The translations under genes and the position numbers were made by a program. A model generated the notes under the pieces. The model searched no databases. It was given only the letters and a program-made list of their open reading frames with translations, and was not told the DNA's origin. From Chionis minor (Eukaryota; Chordata; Aves; Charadriiformes; Chionididae), in the NCBI GenBank assembly GCA_013398295.1, contig VZSF01001354.1, positions 372,001 through 436,000 on the forward strand: a stretch of DNA of 64,000 nucleotides. Direction: 5' to 3'. Positions within the stretch are counted from its first letter, which is position 1. Each line of letters opens with the position of its first letter. This document shows, one piece after another, positions 13,635-24,889 of the stretch.

Positions 13635-14379
13635 AACTGCATTTATAGGCTGCCAGTTGTTTTTGGAGTTTAATGCATAGTTAGCCAGCTAATACGTAGC
13701 CAGAAAACCTAACTCTGCTAAAAGCACAGCAGACATATCTGTGAGGAGGAATGCGTTTCAGAGAAGCCGCACAGGAAGCAACACAAGAAGAGATTTGGAT
13801 GCACTTACGTTCCTGTCCTCTTCCCATGTGTGGGGACCTGCAGCCACAGCCAGCGCATACACACGGCAGATCGCAAGATGGCAACTCCGTCTCACAACCA
13901 GCCAAGTTACCCTCAGACTGCTCGGTTAGTTTGGCTGTCCTGGGCAAGTGCGATTCAGAAGCTGTTTTATGGGAATACTCTTCCATAAAAGAATAAGGCC
14001 AGCCTGCAGACCGGCACCAGGAGAAGGTTGTTATCCGAACACAGGAGACTGGATATTGTGATTGCCAATTTCAGCCCCACCAACACCTCAAGGCAAACAA
14101 TGTAGGCCTTGGAAATCTCACCTTGGGCTTTAGTTTTAAACAGCATGAGAAATCAGAGCACTAGGCTGATGTTGCTCCCAAGAGCTGAAATCAGAGGGTG
14201 CTGCACAGTGCACCATCCAGGGACCGTGGCCTCATTTCCAGGTGCACTGCAAGAACCAAACCCATGGGACACAAAAGCACGGACCTTTGTGGCATAGCTG
14301 TGTATCTGGTGGGAAGGGAGCTAGCTCTTACTTTGCTCTAACATGAGAAGAAGTTCTTCTGCAACTATGAGAATTCTGT

Positions 14380-15618
14380 ATCCAATATGTATAGGAAGTC
14401 ATGTCTGACTGATAGCCTTCTACGATGGCATGACTGGATGGATAGATGAGGGGAGAGCAGCTCATGTTGTCTACCTTGACTTCAGCAAGGTCTTCCACAC
14501 TGTCTCCCACATCATCCTCATAGGCAAGCTTAGGAAGTGTGGATTAGATGAAAGAACAGCGGGGTGGGCTGAAAACTGATGGGCAGGTAGAGCTCAGAGG
14601 GTTGTGATCAGTGGGGCAGAGTCTAGTTGGAGGCCAGTGACTAGTGGTGTTCCTCAGGGGTCAGTCCTGGGTCCAGTCCTGTCCAATGTATTCATCAATG
14701 ACATGGATGAAGGCATGGAGTGCACCATCAGCAAGTTGGCTGATGACATGAAGCTGGGAGGGGTGGCTGGCACACCAGAAGGCTGTGCTGCCATTCAGCG
14801 TGATCTGGACAGGCTGGAGAGTTGGGCAGAGAGAAACCATATGAAGTTCAACAAAAATAAGTGTAGGGTTCTGCACCTGGGGAGGAATAACCCCATGCAC
14901 CAGTACAGGTTCGGGGTTGACCTGCTGGAAAGCAGCTGTGCAGAGAGGGACCTGGGAGTCCTGGTGGACAACAGGATGACCATGAGCCAGCAATGTGCCC
15001 TGGGGACCAAGAAGGCCAATGGCATCTTGGGGTGCATCAAGAAGAGTGTGGCAAGCAGGTGGATGGAGGTCATCCTGCCGCTCCACTCTGTCCTGGTGAG
15101 GCTGCATCTGGAGCACTGTGTCCAGTTCTGGGCTCCACAGTTCAAGAAGGACAGGGAACTGCTGGAGAGGGTGCAAAGGGCCACAAAGATGATTAAGGGC
15201 CTGGAACATCTTTCTTATGAGGAAAGGCTGAGGGAGTTGGGTCTTTTTAGTCTGGAGAAGAGAAGACTGAGGGGGATCTCATCAATGTTTACAAATACTT
15301 AAAGGGAGAGTGCCGGGAGGAGGGGGCCAGGCTTTTTTCAGTGGTGCCCAGTGATAGGACAACGGGCAATGGGTACAAACTTGAATATAGGAAGTTCCGT
15401 CTCAACATGAGGAGGAACTTCCTTCCTTTGAAGGTGGCAGAGCACTGGAAGAGGCTGCCCAGAGAGGTGGTGGAGTCTCCGACTCTGGAGACATTCCAAA
15501 CCCGCTTGGACGCCATCCTGTGCAACCTGCTGTAGGTGGACCTGCTCTGGCAGGAGGGTTGGACCAGATGATCTCCAGAGGTCCCTTCCAACCCCAGTCA
15601 TTCTGTGATTCTGTGATA
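14380..15618 (+). mobile_element. CR1 LINE, about 1.24 kb, complete 3' end, 5'-truncated
   Basis: This is the longest retroelement in the window. It covers the reverse transcriptase core and C-terminal part of the CR1 second ORF, followed by the 3' untranslated region. The element ends with CCAACCCCAGTCATTCTGTG and a second ATTCTGTG-type unit at 15598-15618, which is the standard CR1 terminus without poly(A). The 5' side is truncated near 14380, inside sequence that resembles the SCLT-x-AFYDG segment preceding the YLDFSK reverse transcriptase motif. No target-site duplication was identified, which is usual for CR1. The element is transcribed in the plus direction if at all, and cannot move because promoter, first ORF and endonuclease are missing. 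Confidence 0.95.
14412..15535 (+). pseudogene. CR1 reverse transcriptase remnant (ORF2 C-terminal half)
   Basis: The reverse transcriptase blocks appear in order. YLDFSK lies near 14472, [10 protein letters not shown] is at 14646-14675, and LADD is at 14736-14747, where CR1 normally has FADD, so both catalytic Asp residues of this block survive. They are followed by the thumb/C-terminal region with [12 protein letters not shown] and ERDLGVLVD. The frame is broken in at least three places. Several bases are missing near 14410 relative to the usual CR1 reading. An in-frame TGA lies at 14577-14579. The run of five G at 15271-15275 appears one G short, after which the tail continues in another frame to the TAG at 15533-15535. 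The longest intact piece is 232 codons from an internal Met at 14604 to 15302. It is a pseudogene of a mobile element, not a host gene. Confidence 0.93.
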
Positions 15619-18030
15619 AATTGAGAGGGACAATGTGTGATGTCAGTTGGAGATTTGCCCAAAGAAGGGTGGGATAAAAGTCACATCCAGCCATAAGGAT
15701 TTGATCTACAAGATGAAAAGCATTGCAGAGTTGTGACAAGTTCAACAGGTGATACCTGGATATAATTATTTACTTAAATATAATAGCTCATCCTTATTTT
15801 TAAGCAGTTGGTGAGGAAACAACCATTCAATACTATAAAGAATTCAGAGGATAAATAGTGTTAATCTTGCGTGGAGGAAGGTGCCAAAATGTTAACAAAT
15901 ATAAGAATTACAGATATCAAAGCAGCTCAGGAGATCTGCAGAACAGATTTCAGCAATCCTGTCTGGACTGCTCTGCCACAGCAATAATGCTGGAGTTTTC
16001 TCCCCACTAACAGACAGGTCTGATTTGAGTGACTTGCTTGTTTATGCCTTGTCTAATGAATTGGCATGTTATTCGTATTCAAGATGTAGCAAGTAATTGC
16101 ATTCTTCTCTGGGTGCATTCATTAAAGCTGATTTAACCCATGAGTCGCTCTTCAGTAGAGCCTTTGGTTTATTGCTGTCCCTTTTCTGTGGCTTGTGCTG
16201 AAGGAATCCCAGCTTGAAACCCATATAGCGGGTAAGGAATGAATGGCAGCGAGCTGCCAGCACCTGGTTGAGCATCATTCTGCAGAAGAACAACTGCACA
16301 GAGTTCCCAAACTTTCTCTGATGCAGAAGTATTGGTGTTTGGAAGAAATGATTGTCAAAAAGCAAATAATAGGGTTTCAATTTAGTGAAGCCGATAAACT
16401 CATCACACTTGTTCACAAAGCATTAGTGCCTTACTGTGCTGTTACATCCTAGAGATTTGTGCAGCTGTCTATTAATAAGGATTATTAGAGTCAGAGCTGA
16501 ACCTCTTGTTATCATTCATACCCAAATTCTTAGAGCAGAAATGCCACAGCACTAAAGTACTGCCTAATCTCCAGAGCTTTATTCTAATTAGTCACATGTT
16601 AACCTCAGCTCTATCTTACTCTCTTTTGGCTATGCCATGTAACATAGATTAAACTTAGTTAAAGCCTAAATATGTCTTTTCCTGTGAGCTACAGAAAGTT
16701 AGATCAAAACATTTAGTTGCAACATTCTTAACATTTATATTTTCCATAACATGAGAAGAAATAATGTGAACCTCGGCAAACATATCTAATAACTGAAACT
16801 CATAGCGATTCTTGGGGAGTAACTTTTAACAAACAAGAGTAGCTGACAAATTTTCCCCAAACTGGCTGCAGTGAGGTTTATTCCTATTAAAGTACATCAA
16901 GTGAAACTGAATAAATCGAGCTGTTTGCTTGATTCGTGACTGATGGAAATGTTTTCTGTTCTTACCCAGAGTAATTCTGCAAATTTCACTATGACGGAAA
17001 CTAAATTGTGCATCAGTGGAGGCGGTAGGAAAGCTAAAGGTCAGTGTTTAAATTCAGCAGCTCCCTAATCTATGGTGCATCTAGAAATCAGCCCACCTTG
17101 TAAAAGAAACGTGTCAGCAGACGAAAGGAAACAAAACTGCACGAAGCAGAACATCTGCATTAAGAGACCACTTAAGAAATGCCCAGCATGAGCATCACAG
17201 CTGGACTGAACTGGAACCCAACAGCTGGAGAGAGACTCTTTCCAGGTGGAAGGACTCTTCACCCTTATTTCATCCCGTTTCTTGCAAGTTATCAGTGTTC
17301 TCAGGGGAGGATCTGTGTAACAGCCTACTTCCAGATCTTAATGGATGGGTTTGTATTAGCGCTGTCTGGATGAAACTCTGCACACTGGTGCAAAGTGTGC
17401 AAAGTCAGTAAGGACTGCAACATTTTGCCCAAGATACAAAGGGACATTTGTAGTAGATGCTTACTCACTGCAGTCAGTAAAAAACTAGACTAAGGGAATA
17501 GCGCAGGAAGTCAGAGTGCTGGCACGGGTAGACATCAGATGCAGTTTTGAGCGTGAGAGTGGATGATGGGACAGGAAGCATTACCTCCTGCTTTCTGCAG
17601 ACTATGCCTTTGGTGGTGCAGAAGGTAGTGAAATCACTGATCAGAAAAAAAAAGGGGAGGAATGCTGAAGTTAATACAGTTACAGTGAGCAGAAATATTC
17701 CTCGTATTTCATTTAAAAAGAGAAACAACTTATTTGAAAAGAAAGAACTAAGAGATTTCCAATATATGAGCTTTAGGACATGTTTTGACACAACAGTGAT
17801 AGAGGATCAATTTAATAATTGACTAATTTTATTTGTTTGGGTTTTTTTTANGAATGCAGCTAAAGTATCAAAACAATGAGAGGAAGGTGCTAGAGCTTCT
17901 GAGGCCAGAAACCCCATGAGGATGCTGCATGGAGGACTTTGTAGCAGAGAGGAGTGCCATGTCACACCAAAAAAAGATTATACAATAATTAGAGGAACGA
18001 TGGAGAGTCAGAGAAGAATAAATCTACACT
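15619..18030. other. Unique A/T-rich non-coding DNA
   Basis: No supported exon, RNA gene or transposon. Open frames of 60-115 codons are scattered over both strands without domain signatures. One ambiguous base (n) stands at 17851, immediately after a T homopolymer in GTTTTTTTTA, suggesting a consensus problem in the assembly rather than a large gap. Confidence 0.55.
17851..17851. other. Ambiguous base (single N)
   Basis: A single n follows an eight-T run. It is either an unresolved base or a collapsed gap; the flanks on both sides look like continuous A/T-rich DNA. Confidence 0.95.
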
Positions 18031-18245
18031 ATGTGCGGGTTAGAGAAGTTGCTAAGTATCCGAGAGACATTAAGAAAAGTTTAAGCATTGCAATTCTGAC
18101 AGTGTGATATAGTTAAGAAAGGCCAAATATTTAGAAGCTGAATGGAAATATGCCATCCAGAAGTATGTGTCATGGTTTAACCCCAGCCGACTAAGCACCC
18201 CACAGCCACTCATTCACTTCGTCCCAGCAGGATGGGGGAGAGAAT
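18031..18245. repeat. 215-bp exact repeat, copy 1 (probable assembly duplicate)
   Basis: Base for base identical by eye to 18443-18657. It begins ATGTGCGGGTTAG and runs through 137 bp of non-LTR flanking DNA, then into the first 78 bp of the LTR (from 18168), and stops at the n at 18246. A natural duplication would have to break exactly at an ambiguous base, so a scaffolding overlap is the simpler reading. Confidence 0.9.
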
Positions 18246-18442
18246 NCTGTAGTGTAAATATACTGTATCTCAGTACAATGAGATAAAGGCAACAACAGAT
18301 ATTTAAAACTAAAACAGTAAGTGTTACAACCAAGAAGAGTGTGAGAACTGGAAGAGCTTTCATTGCTGCACTGCCATGCTTGACAATATTACCAACCAAC
18401 CAACCAACCAACCAACCACCCACCCACCCACACGCCCACCCN
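18246..18442. other. Segment bounded by single Ns, with (CCAA)n tail
   Basis: An n at 18246 and an n at 18442 enclose 195 bp. The first 40-60 bases weakly resemble the adjoining part of the LTR (a shared GAGATAAAG-type word, with partly similar bases before it), as if a diverged copy of the same LTR family or error-rich sequence had been used to fill the gap. The last third is the (CCAA)n/(CCCA)n repeat. Its true genomic position is uncertain. Confidence 0.6.
18391..18435. repeat. (CCAA)n / (CCCA)n simple repeat
   Basis: About seven CCAA units (18391-18418) pass into CCCA units up to about 18435, stopping seven bases before the n at 18442. A repeat of this kind is a typical cause of assembly breaks. 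Confidence 0.92.
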
Positions 18443-18657
18443 ATGTGCGGGTTAGAGAAGTTGCTAAGTATCCGAGAGACATTAAGAAAAGTTTAAGCAT
18501 TGCAATTCTGACAGTGTGATATAGTTAAGAAAGGCCAAATATTTAGAAGCTGAATGGAAATATGCCATCCAGAAGTATGTGTCATGGTTTAACCCCAGCC
18601 GACTAAGCACCCCACAGCCACTCATTCACTTCGTCCCAGCAGGATGGGGGAGAGAAT
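18443..18657. repeat. 215-bp exact repeat, copy 2 (continuous with the full LTR)
   Basis: Identical to 18031-18245. This copy continues without interruption into the rest of the LTR, so it is likely to be the true junction, with copy 1 redundant. Confidence 0.9.
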
Positions 18658-18702
18658 CAGAAGGGTAAAAGTGAGAAAACTCATGGGCTGAGATAAAGAC
18701 AG

Positions 18703-18708
18703 TTTAAT
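18703..18708 (-). terminator. LTR polyadenylation signal ATTAAA
   Basis: TTTAAT on the plus strand is ATTAAA on the minus strand, about 180 bp downstream of the TATA box and followed by GTCTTTATCTCAGCC, as in related avian LTRs. It would end LTR-driven transcripts. Confidence 0.5.
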
Positions 18709-18889
18709 AGGCAGAACAAAAGCTGCACACGCAAGCAAAGCAAAACTAAGGATTCATTCACTACTTCCCATTGACAGGCAGGCGTTCAGCCATCTCCAGG
18801 AAAGTGGGGCTGCATCATGTGTAGTGGTTACTTGGGAAGACAAAACACCATCACTCCGAATATCCCTCCCTTCCTTCTTCTTCTCCCAA

Positions 18890-18913
18890 CTTTATATACT
18901 GGGCATGACGTCA
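18890..18913 (-). promoter_or_regulatory. LTR core promoter: TATA box and CRE-like palindrome
   Basis: Read leftward, TGACGTCA (18913-18906) lies just upstream of TATATAAAG (about 18898-18890). This is the normal arrangement of a retroviral U3 promoter. TGACGTCA is the full palindromic CREB/ATF consensus. If active, transcription would run toward lower coordinates. Activity is not shown by the sequence. Confidence 0.55.
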
Positions 18914-19165
18914 CATGGTGTGGAATAACCCTTTGGTCAGCTGTCCCAGCTGTGTCCTCTCCCAAATTCTTGTGCACCCCCAGCCTGCTCGCTGGTGGGG
19001 TGGGGTGAGGAGCAGAAAAAGCCTTGACTATGTAAGCGCCGCTCAGAAGTAAATAACACATCCCTGTGTTATCAACACTGTTTTCATCACTTATCCAAAA
19101 CATAGCCCTGTACCAGCTACTGTGAAGAAACCTAACTCTACCCCATCTAAAACTAGCACACTATG

Positions 19166-22100
19166 GAAACACCTCGCTCTGCTCAGACCTCCTCCTCTCT
19201 GTCCAGCAGGGGCCTGTTCAGGACACAGAGACGTACCGGTGCTTCGAGTGTTGCGAGACGCATCGTCACACACTAGATCTGCACATTTCATGTGATCTCA
19301 CTGGTTGTCCCTCAGTTTTGGTGAGCCATCTCCCGACTGGAGACTTTAGGTGAGCTCTACCTGGTGTTCCTGCTCATACCATGATGCTCAGCAAAATCTG
19401 CAGGTTTCTGCCAATTTTTTATTTAGTTCTGCTGTTCTTGTCATTACGCTCTGCAGTACTAGTACCAGCTGGGTTTCATGAGGTCTTGCATGCCAGCAGG
19501 AAAAGGCTTCACTGAAAAAAGAACAGCCCCCACCTGCCAGATGAGCTCTGCTATGGTGCTGCACCACAGTAATCATATTAGAAGACTGCATAGTCTAGAC
19601 ACTGTGTGGCAGATACCTTTTTTTATTAAAGAAAGCCTTTATAAAGCACCCAGGAGGCAACCTGGCAAGCAGCTAGAAATCACCCCCAGTTACGAGAGCA
19701 TGTAGTGGAAGTGCCTGAAGCTTTTGACCCTTGGGCGACCCACGGACTTGGAGCCCTACTCCGCATGGGAAAATGTCTACAGAGACATCATCTGTGAGCT
19801 GCTCCATGCGTGTGACTAGGGGCCACATCTGTTTGGTGCCAAACAGGCAGGGTAGCATCCTCTGGCAGTCAGAGCTCTTCGTTTGCCTTCAGGAAGTGCC
19901 TGTCCTCAGTCTTCTCTGCTCCAAGGTGAGACTGTACAGCAGATCAAAGAAGCCCTAAGAAAATCTCCCAGAGGTGTCTGTTCTGATTGTACCTCATCAT
20001 TACAGTATGATCCGCTTCTACATGAGCTCAATGCCCAGTTGATCTAATTTTAGGGTACCGCCTTGTTATCTTGCAGATGCCTGTAAGCCACGCAATATTA
20101 TTCCACCAACCAGGTGGCAGAGTAAGACAGATTTTTTTCTCTCCCCAAACTCCAATTCTGAAATGTGATCGCTGCAGTTGTTTTTCAGCTCCCTCCATAG
20201 AGGGAAGGCTCTGAGCAAGATAATTACAGACCTTCTCTGAGCACTCTGACCTCCTAGAGCACAGAAAATACAACAGAACATTCACTGATTTATCTGTATG
20301 AAGAGAAGCCACTGACAATACATTCAGGAAAACCCCTTCCTATTTCCCACTCTGTAGTAACTTGGAGGAAGTTTTTTTCCTACTCTATATTTTTCTGCGG
20401 TTTGTGTTATCATTCTAAATATATGGTGACCCAGTGTTTACCTCAGTAAGTAGCTCTGAGACCTTTGAAGCTTTTACAACATCCTTGTAGGAATTTTACA
20501 GATCAAAACAGATTGTTCCAACTCCAGTAGATTTCTGTTACAACAGAGTCCCGTTGCATTCCTCTCTTACGCTTGCAACCACTAATTTGGTTAACAAGAA
20601 ATGCCCAGCCATAGAATAGCCTGAAGAATAACATTCAACTTGCATTGCTTTTGCAAAAGTAGGCAATCAATGCACTGTTTTGTGAATTCCTAATCAACAG
20701 CTTTAGTAAGAAAAACCCCATAATTATCGGTTCCTCTTGTACCCTTCTGAAAAGAAAGTTTGCATGTGCCTATGTAGAAGTCCTCAAAATTAGTTGATGA
20801 CTCTTCGTGCACCTAGTGTGACAGGTATGTATATGTACATATGGCTGTACAACTAAGCAGCGTGTGGAAGCCTTAGCCTCTGCCCAGCCCCGCAGTTTAC
20901 CACACCAGTTTGTCCCAGATATGCTCTCGGCAAACAAGAAATACTGAACTCGGTGTGAGGTTGGCTGGGCGTAATTCCTGAACCCGAGTTACCCAGAGGT
21001 TGTGTGGGGTGAGCAAATAGGCACTCTGGCTTTGAGCTCTGGTGGACCTGTCTACTGGGCAGTAGATGTGGGTAGTGTTTTCCGAACCGGAATGTACAAA
21101 CTTGTTAGCTAGCAAGGCGTTTGTGGTGATTAGCAAATTTAGGAGCCTTACCTATGTCACCTAAGGAAAGTTCATACCTTTTGTGCGTCCCCAGAGGAAG
21201 AACAATTAGTGTTTCTAAGCTGGTGTGTAGGGATAGAGAGTTAACCCTTTTAGCACAGGTGGAGCTACAATCTTTAAAAAAAAAAAAAAGTGATTTGATC
21301 TGAGTAGGTGCTTAGCTTCCCTAGACATCTTTCCATGATGGCCAAAAAGGGTGTGTTTTTCCAGCCATGTTACCTCTGTGAAGTTATAGGAGAAGTCCTA
21401 ATCCTTATCAACAAGCTTGTTATGAAGCTAGGACCCTTGTCACCGGGTTAGCTGACCATGAAGGGCCTAGGTTTCCCCACATGCTTTACCTTGGCTAGGT
21501 AAGCATATCATAAATCAGAAAGCCTATACACATTGGAGTCTCCAGACAAGCACAGAAACTTATACCTGCCAGCCGTCTATTCCAGCACAGACAGGGCCTC
21601 TTTCCTAAAGGAAAAAGTACAGAAAGGATGTGGCTGTTTGGTGATTGGAATATAATATGCAATTATATGGCAGTTTTAGAGCTCTGTTGGACAAGGGTTC
21701 AATAATAAGATGAAGTTGATGAAAACAATTTTGCTGCCTTTCTGTCCTGGAAGGGCAGAAGTGTGGCTTGGTATCAGAGCTTTCCTGGTCGAAAACACTG
21801 CTGGGAATAAAGGCATTAGTGGTTTTTTGCCAGCATCCAGACTCTGGTGACAGAGCAAGTAGTGTTGCTGGGATTTGGAAAGCACCTGATGGAGATACGC
21901 CAGGCACCGGCCCCTGCCACAGTGGTCCTGGAATTCTACCTTGGAAGCCAGCAGCCGTGTGCACCCCATTTGCCAAACCTGCACTGCGGCATGTGAAAAC
22001 ACAAAAAACACATTAGCCGCACAGACATAGCTGCATGTGAAAAGGCTTGCAGGCAAAGGGCTTTCAATGCAGAAGATTTTAAGTTGTCATTAATTACCGA

Positions 22101-24880
22101 GACATTTTTTTCTGTCTCCATTATATCTACAGCTCATATTACAAGAGATAATTGCTTCTGAAGTGCATTTAGGCTGTAAAATTGTTATACTAAAAAGCAA
22201 TGCACTAATAAAATGCTTATTCTGGTACTCTCCACATTAATGTCTTTTTGAAATAAGGAATTGCTCTGTGTGCAGTGCTGATGTATTTTAAAAAAAAAAA
22301 AAAAAGTAACCAGTTCCCAAGGAGCTGTGATCATTTCTCTTTTCTGCTGTGACCTTTCTACCATTCCACCAGTTGAGTCTTCTCTCAACAGCATTACTAT
22401 ATTGTGTCCAAGCTGCACTGCAGGAAAAAGATAAGTAATAAGTAGTTGCTCTGGTTAATGAAAATGGAAATGCATGGGATTTTCTACTGACACAGAAGAT
22501 TTTCTTTATCATCTTTTTCCAGGCAAAAAAGCCTCCTTAGGAACATGACTCATATTGCAGGCAAGAAGGAGTGGTTTATGGTCAGTAGCTCCCAGGAAAG
22601 CAACGACCCCACCATTTACAGTGTTGTCTGTTATGGAACAAAGCAGCAACACGGAATGTTGCTCCCAGTTTCTCAAAACAGTGCAAAAGTGGCATTAGGT
22701 CTTTGTTGAGCTCTCTGTGGTACTTGGGCCTCAAATCCAGAAATGCATAAAAATAAATGTCACTTAAGCTGGGAAAGTAGGAGAAGGAGAAGAAAGAACT
22801 ATTTGTGTAACCATTGAGGAATGTTACCATGATACAATTAATCAGATGTATCTCTCTGCACTTCAGTGGGAGGAGTATTTTAAAAGGAACTAAAAAATGC
22901 AGTAGAAGATATGGGGAGTAGGAAACGTACTGCATATTTGATAAGAACAGGGAGGGTACTCAACCTAAAAACTCATCCAATCTTTCATTTTCCTTGAACA
23001 AGAACTAAAGCAGGCACTAATTTTTTTTTTTTTAACTCTTTTTAGGACTGAATAAATATGTATTTCTACAGACTGTGACGTAAATATAAAATTGGCATCT
23101 CCAATGATGCCACAGCCTCTTCCACCTCTCCTTTCCCACTGCTGCTCCATACTAACCCCAGCCCTGCGACCCCCAGCGTGTGTTGCGCACGCCTTTCATC
23201 TTATGTCAAAACACAGCATCCCCTTGAGACGTTAGTACAGACTGGGACAGAAAAAGGATTCTTCTGATGAATGGCTAATGATTAGCCACAGCTAAACTGC
23301 CTAGGTTTGGAGGGTGCTGGCCACATCTTCAGCTCGCACGGTCCTGTGCAGACCATTGCATGCCATTTCCCCCAGTACGCCCAGCGACTCCCCGATGTCC
23401 CCTGTCCCCATTGCAGTGTCCTTGCCAGTTTTAGGGGCTGGTGTCTTCTTGTGTCAATGACGTTGGGTGTTCCCAGGCTGCTTACCATGCTGCTATTTAT
23501 TTGCCACAGATGGAATAATTTCAGGCCCAGCTGATCCAAAATCTTTGCTGGAATCATCTCCTCTACAGCTTGGGGAGCATGCAACAGGTAGAATTTCATA
23601 AGCAACTGACGTGAAGCTCCCACAGAAACCACAGATACTTTCTGTGGATACGTTGTAGAGTCTGCTTAGTGAGGAAACCAGTGCTAAATATAACAACAAA
23701 TTGCTGCTTAATGAGTAAGACTTTGTTCAGCAGAAAGGATTCCTCCACTGACTTCATTGGCATAAACACTCAAGGTGTAGGAAGCCTTGTCATGGAGAGA
23801 GTGAGGATGGCAGGGTAGCAGGGTGGGGTTGGCGGGGGTGGTCTGGAAGTAAATAGTCTTAAATTAGTGTCAAGTGGATCCTTCAAAATTTTAAAAACCT
23901 GAACAAGATCATGTATTTTCGCACCAGGACAGGAAAATGCCTAAGACTGAGACAGTCTTTTCAACGTGACAAACACAGCAGAATAAAATGTGTTTATTGC
24001 AAAGGATTCCTATAGGAAATAAATGCACTTCTATAGGAATAAAATGATATTGCAAGTAATTCTTTCAGGAAGACACATAGCGAGTAACTGATTATGAATG
24101 GCATGATTTACTGAAGGGAAAAAAAAAAAAAGATGAAGATGTTTCCAGGAGATCTTGTGTGAGAAAGACTGAGCATCTTCTTGCATTTGCAAAATAAATG
24201 CTAAAAATGCTGAAGTTGAGAGAAACCCACTGCTGCTGGTATTCTTGATGCAGTTGCCTAATGGCTTTAGAAATCTCAATACTTGCAGGTTAAAGTGGAC
24301 TTGAGGTAAAGTCAAATTTTCTTGTCAGTGGGGAATTCTGTGCAGGGAAGGTGAAATTACAAATCTGCGCTGCCCCGCAGTGCCCAATGTCGTCGCAGAC
24401 GTCGATGTCCTCCTCTGCTCTCTCAGGAAGTTTGCTCTATTTGCCTTCGGTTGGGATGTGAAGCAAATTGGCAGCGCTTGTTCCTGGTCTGTGTGTGGTT
24501 GCAGGATGAAATAATAGCATACAGGCCTGAAAAACAGGAAACTTAATTATTGGAACACTGCAATTAATATAATAGGGTGATGGAGAGTGCAGCTGGTAAA
24601 CAACTAGATAATGGGCCAATGAGGAGGATGTCTGGAGTCCATCAAAGGACTATCTGAGGCCTCCACAAGACACCTGTGGTATTTTATGACAAAGACATCC
24701 AAATATAGTACTTGAAGATGTGAGGCATGAACAGAACACATGGTGCTGCTAATGATGGGTGCTGGAGTACACGCTTAGCATAAGGATAAAGTAATTACCC
24801 AGTTAAAAATGCCTGCTAAATGCATGGTAGACAGTAACAACTAAAAGGCATGATGCAAAGCGTAAGGGATTGACTAAACC
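19166..24880. other. Unique non-coding DNA with poly(A) and poly(T) tracts
   Basis: No gene or recognisable transposon is seen. There are pure A runs at 21276-21289 and 22290-22305 and shorter ones near 24120; I could not attach a retroelement body to any of them. Open frames do not exceed about 126 codons and carry no domain. Confidence 0.55.
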
Positions 24881-24889
24881 TAAGCCCCA

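Larger units (their letters stand above)
9941..14379. other. Unique non-coding DNA with A/T-rich and GC-rich patches
   Basis: No supported gene. A GC-rich stretch at about 11570-12120 is open in several frames on both strands (up to 173 codons), with mutually exclusive Pro/Gly/Arg/Trp-rich translations and no domain. The parts at 10560-11000 and 12800-13680 are A/T-rich and contain the homeodomain-type sites and the (TTTA)n tract listed separately. Confidence 0.55.
18580..19160 (-). mobile_element. Solo LTR of an endogenous retrovirus, ERVL-like, 581 bp
   Basis: On the minus strand the element runs from TGTGCTAGTTTTAG at 19160 to GGGGTTAAACCATGACA at 18580, so it has the TG...CA ends of an LTR and matches my recollection of an abundant avian ERVL-class LTR. 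It contains a TATA box (TATATAAAG read on the minus strand, near 18890-18899), an upstream palindromic TGACGTCA (18906-18913), and an ATTAAA polyadenylation signal (18703-18708). The flanking pentamers are gtatg (18575-18579) and ctatg (19161-19165), four of five identical, consistent with an aged 5-bp target duplication of the ERVL type. No gag, pol or env sequence and no second LTR are next to it, so it is a solo LTR left by recombination. The first 78 bp also appear at 18168-18245 in the suspected assembly duplicate. Confidence 0.9.

Noticed and set aside
14661..15209. 182-codon minus-strand frame
   Set aside because: It is the antisense shadow of the CR1 reverse transcriptase remnant on the plus strand.
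18443..19160. A tandem pair of LTRs (provirus remnant) with 18168-18245
   Set aside because: The first copy includes identical non-LTR flank and ends at an n, so it is not a second LTR of a provirus.
20828..20845. TATATGTACATATG palindrome as a regulatory operator
   Set aside because: Short A/T-rich palindromes of this size are expected by chance in 64 kb.
22290..22305. A16 run as the tail of a processed pseudogene or LINE
   Set aside because: The preceding several hundred bases show no coding remnant or element that I recognise.
23980..24060. Several AATAAA-like words suggesting a gene 3' end
   Set aside because: Such words are frequent across A/T-rich parts of the window and no open frame or exon lies upstream.
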